DNA from: Chimonanthus salicifolius
Taxonomy: Eukaryota > Streptophyta > Magnoliopsida > Laurales > Calycanthaceae
Reading direction: 5' to 3'
DNA length: 64,000 nucleotides
Assembly (NCBI GenBank): GCA_013350335.1
Contig: CM023539.1
Location: forward strand, 47,602,631 to 47,666,630
Notes under the pieces: generated by a model
Seen by the model: only the letters and a program-made list of their open reading frames with translations
Database searches by the model: none
What the model was told of the DNA's origin: nothing
Translations under genes and position numbers: made by a program
Part shown: positions 61,150-64,000 of the stretch, one piece after another
Numbering within the stretch: position 1 is the stretch's first letter
Layout of the letters: each line of letters begins with the position of its first letter

Positions 61150-61404
61150 ACCTAAATCTAATCTAACATGCAAAACATGTTTGGTGTAAACCTTCATACA
61201 TACTCGACACCATCATCATGTTTGTTGTCTCATACATATTTTAGTAAAAAAATAAATAAACAAAATGACTTATCCCTTATGCACTCACCATGTTTTTCGT
61301 CTCATACATATATTATTAATAAATAAATAAATAAAATGACTCATCCCTCTTGCACTCACCATGTTGAGTACATGCATGGAGGAATAGAATGAAATGCTTT
61401 TATT

Positions 61405-61713
61405 TAGGGCTGCAACTCGGGCCGTGTTGGGCTCAACCCAAAATTCTCATCCCAACCCGATCCGAAATTCTCGACTCGATCCGACCTGAATTCTGAACCG
61501 ACCCGCATTTTGAATCCATTTTAACCTAATTTTATCCGGGTCGGATCAGGTTAGCTCGGGTCGGATCGGGTCGAGTTAACTTGTAAAATCCTCAACCTAA
61601 CCCAACCCGAATTTTATGCGGGTTTTTGTCTTATCAACAGGACCCGACTTGTTGACCCGAAATTCTCAACCCGACCAGAATTATTTCTTGACCCGACCCG
61701 AGTTGCAGCCCTA
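61405..61713. mobile_element. hAT-like MITE, downstream partner of the unit 1 deletion
   Basis: 309 bp, ends TAGGGCTGCAACTCG and CGAGTTGCAGCCCTA, with a perfect 8-bp target duplication CTTTTATT (61397-61404 and 61714-61721). Its right half and right flank are what follows the pseudogene in unit 1. Confidence 0.93.
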
Positions 61714-61906
61714 CTTTTATTTCAATAAATTATTTCAAATAGTGAATCCAATTTGATGATCACAAAAATCATATGAATGGATAGATTATTATGGGTATTA
61801 TGGCATTGTCTGAGACTCATTGCAAACTTGCAACTCTGCCATCAAATTATACTCAATGAACTCTTTTACTTCCGCAGGATCAATAACTAATACATAAATA
61901 AATTCC

Positions 61907-62165
61907 TATAGGGTCCCATCAAATTAAAGTTGAAATACAAATGCAGATGAATTTCTAAAAAAGAGTGTAGTTTATTTCAAGATAAAGAATGGAACTATAC
62001 TTGTTAATACTAATACTTTTACTTTCATAAATTTATAAAAACAATTTTTATCATTAAGTTTCTTAAACAATACTCTATCGAATCTTTTCTTATCATCATT
62101 GGTTCTTATGATTTAGAGTCATAAGTCTAAGCTAATCTAATCTAATTGATTTTTCTAACACTACC
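61907..62165. other. 259-bp segment present only in unit 2
   Basis: Unit 1 reads AAATTCC directly into AAATCATAG, while unit 2 has 259 bp in between. No clear inverted ends or target duplication, so a deletion in unit 1 is as likely as an insertion. Confidence 0.6.
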
Positions 62166-62485
62166 AAATCATAGAAAGTATTTTCAAATCATCCAATTTG
62201 ATAAGTGTCATCAACTTCCAATTGAGCCCCACAATATACACCTAAAAGAAGGTAAATAGAAACATAAAATTCATACTTAAATAACTTGCTGAATAGTCCT
62301 CTTTAGAAGTTTTATCAAAATTGGAAGCCTTTTTATCAATATAAAAGCATAAACCTTAAATGTATTTTATAGAACCTTTTCTCCAATTCTGAACGAGACA
62401 TTGCTGTGGAAGTCCAAATGTTGGCAACATGAGTTTTAAAATTAGTTTGGCTTGTTTGAAATTGATGTGCATCAAATATATGTAC

Positions 62486-62590
62486 GTTTTTTTTTTTTTT
62501 TAAATTTATGTATGGGTATCCGTGGGATACCCAGCGTAAAACCTCTACGGGTGAACCCACTACCCTTAGGGCATATCAAGGTTAGGCCAT
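62486..62590 (-). mobile_element. Truncated tRNA-derived SINE, unit 2
   Basis: Counterpart of 53594-53695: T-run, GGATACCCAGCGTAAAACC, CCCACTACCCTTAGGGC. The promoter half is missing, as in unit 1. Confidence 0.65.
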
Positions 62591-62839
62591 GTACATTTTT
62601 GTTGATATGGTTCATATTTAAAGAACGTCTTTTATTTTATTTTTAAGCATTCAACAGCCAAAAATAAGACTATAGCACTAATGACTATGATACAAGAGAG
62701 TTAAAACTCAAAATAAAAAAAATTAAGAGCATATAAAAACACTTTTATGTAGTTTTACAAGCCGTATTAACATTTATGATGATAAGACATCAATTCGCCA
62801 TAAACCCAACATTTATTGCATCCGCCGATCTTTACCGTT

Positions 62840-63141
62840 ACGAAATTTGACCTAATAAAACAATCTGTTTGGTATTCGTATAAATGATCTTTCTCTATGT
62901 TTAGCTATACCCGAAACACCCGAATCTATAACTGCTTAGCCTTCTAACCCAATTCCAACAATGTACTTTTTGATCCGAGAAAGTGAAACTACGACATTTG
63001 ACCTAATAAAACAATCTTGTCGGTTTTCATATAAATGATCTTTCTCTATATTTAGCTATACCCGAAACACCCGAATCTATAACTGCTTAGCCTTATAACC
63101 CAATTCCAACAATGTACTTTTTGAACCGAGAAAGTGAAACT
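62840..63141. repeat. 151-bp tandem duplication in unit 2
   Basis: ACGAAATTTGACCTAATAAA (62840) recurs as ACGACATTTGACCTAATAAA (62991), each followed by the same text through GAGAAAGTGAAACT. Unit 1 has a single copy (about 53957-54105), so this postdates the segmental duplication. Confidence 0.85.
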
Positions 63142-63486
63142 GCTTGATGCGACCTATTAGAACTCATTAAAGTCTAATTTGCATCATTATTCTTGCTAAA
63201 AGTAATGAAAGGGAAGTACCAATTGAAAATTATTGGAAAGGGAAAATACTTCTAAGATGAATATGTTCCCATCAACGGTTAGAAATTCTGAACTGTATCT
63301 AGCTCAAACAATCCAAAATTAAGTGGTGTTAGCTAAAATCTTCAAATTGATCCATCCCACATTTCCATTAAATCTATTAGAGCCCTAAACTTCTTTAGAT
63401 GTGAGCTACCTCTGTTAACAAGACCTAAGCTTGTAGCGAGATGCAATATGGATATAAAGTTTTACGTCCTTAACCATGATGGTAAT

Positions 63487-63632
63487 GTGACAAATTATAA
63501 TTAATTAGCTGAGTTGTAAGTATAATTCTCAAACCCCCTCATGTGACAAATTATAATTAATTAGCTGAGTTGTAAGTATAATTCTCAAACCCCCTCATGT
63601 GACAAATTATAATTAATTAGCTGAGTTGTAAC
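63487..63632. repeat. 56-bp minisatellite, unit 2
   Basis: Units start at 63487, 63543 and 63599, matching the array at 54453-54598. Confidence 0.92.
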
Positions 63633-64000
63633 CCCTTTACTACTTTTCAAAATTTTATTTGCTTAACAAAGACTCTATTTAACTATTAGAAATAAAAGGG
63701 GCTTAAAAATTTTATTTTTTTGAAATTCAAAAAAAAAAAAAAAATACCAGCTCTGGCCCTAGTAGATTCGATTTCCTTCGTACCCATTTCAAACTGCTAA
63801 TTGAACAATTAGTGAAATGACCCTAAATTTTTTGAAACTTCATTTCAGAAAAATTAGGCGATAAAATTTATGTCACGTCTAATGTAAGTTCACTTGCATA
63901 ATTGATGATTCAGACCCTCTTTAAGAGGGCTTCAGAACCTTGAAGTGAAGGGAGTTTTAAGTCTTAACACTTCCTATTTTGTATTGCCTAAGAAATAAAT

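Larger units (their letters stand above)
54842..63815 (+). repeat. Segmental tandem duplication, unit 2
   Basis: Second copy of the terpene synthase segment. Homology to unit 1 runs to AACAATTAGTGA at about 63815, after which the sequences diverge. It carries the intact gene. Sequence after 63816 to the window end is AT-rich with nothing recognised. Confidence 0.88.

Noticed and set aside
52740..61713. Degenerate telomere-like arrays (ACCCGACCC repeats)
   Set aside because: The plant telomere unit is TTTAGGG. These blocks have inverted ends and 8-bp target duplications, so they are MITEs.
48305..63815. A terpenoid biosynthetic gene cluster
   Set aside because: Only terpene synthase copies are present; no P450, acyltransferase or other tailoring gene is visible, so it is a plain tandem array in this window.

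Overview
This is nuclear DNA from a flowering plant. Three long genes have GT/AG introns, plant-specific families are present (a 12-exon vacuolar sorting receptor and 7-exon TPS-a terpene synthases), and the intergenic DNA is AT-rich and full of LINEs, SINEs, TRIM-type LTR elements and hAT-like MITEs. From memory the terpene synthase resembles magnoliid TPS-a enzymes (Magnolia/Lauraceae type) most. That placement is an impression, not a search result.

Layout. 1-6.5 kb: decayed LINE pieces, an 89-bp tandem repeat and a solo LTR with a perfect TSD. 6.58-8.41 kb (minus): a predicted mitochondrial protein with an RG-rich block, probably an mS35-like mitoribosomal protein; its 3' end was not found. 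9.91-29.55 kb (plus): a complete MRD1/RBM19-type rRNA-processing protein with five RRMs. Its 15 exons, including a leader exon that ends inside the start codon, join in frame to 827 aa, and its introns hold several LINEs and two TRIMs. 32.03-40.15 kb (minus): a complete 621-aa vacuolar sorting receptor, convergent with MRD1. 40.2-48.3 kb: gene-free, with a cluster of tRNA-type SINEs. 48.3-63.8 kb: a segmental tandem duplication, each unit carrying one terpene synthase. Unit 1 (48.30-54.84 kb) is a pseudogene with frameshifts in exons 2 and 3 and no exons 5-7. Unit 2 (54.84 to about 63.82 kb) has a full set of seven exons that join in frame to 555 aa, with the RxR, DDxxD and NSE/DTE motifs present.

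The most informative structure is in the terpene synthase duplication. Five of the MITEs are 0.31-0.37 kb hAT-like elements rich in CCCGA, with ends of the TAGGGCTG...CAGCCCTA type, and 8-bp target duplications can be read directly. In unit 1 the MITE in intron 4 carries the left flank of one insertion and the right flank of another, so the last three exons were evidently lost by recombination between two MITEs. Both gene copies also carry a 44-bp tandem duplication across the exon 4 splice donor. This gives two donors, and the one that keeps the reading frame is the weaker match to consensus.

MRD1, the mitoribosomal-type gene and the receptor are unrelated housekeeping genes. No P450 or other pathway partner lies beside the terpene synthases, so this is a local tandem TPS array rather than a biosynthetic cluster as far as the window shows. 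All splice sites were read by eye; no alignment or database search was run.
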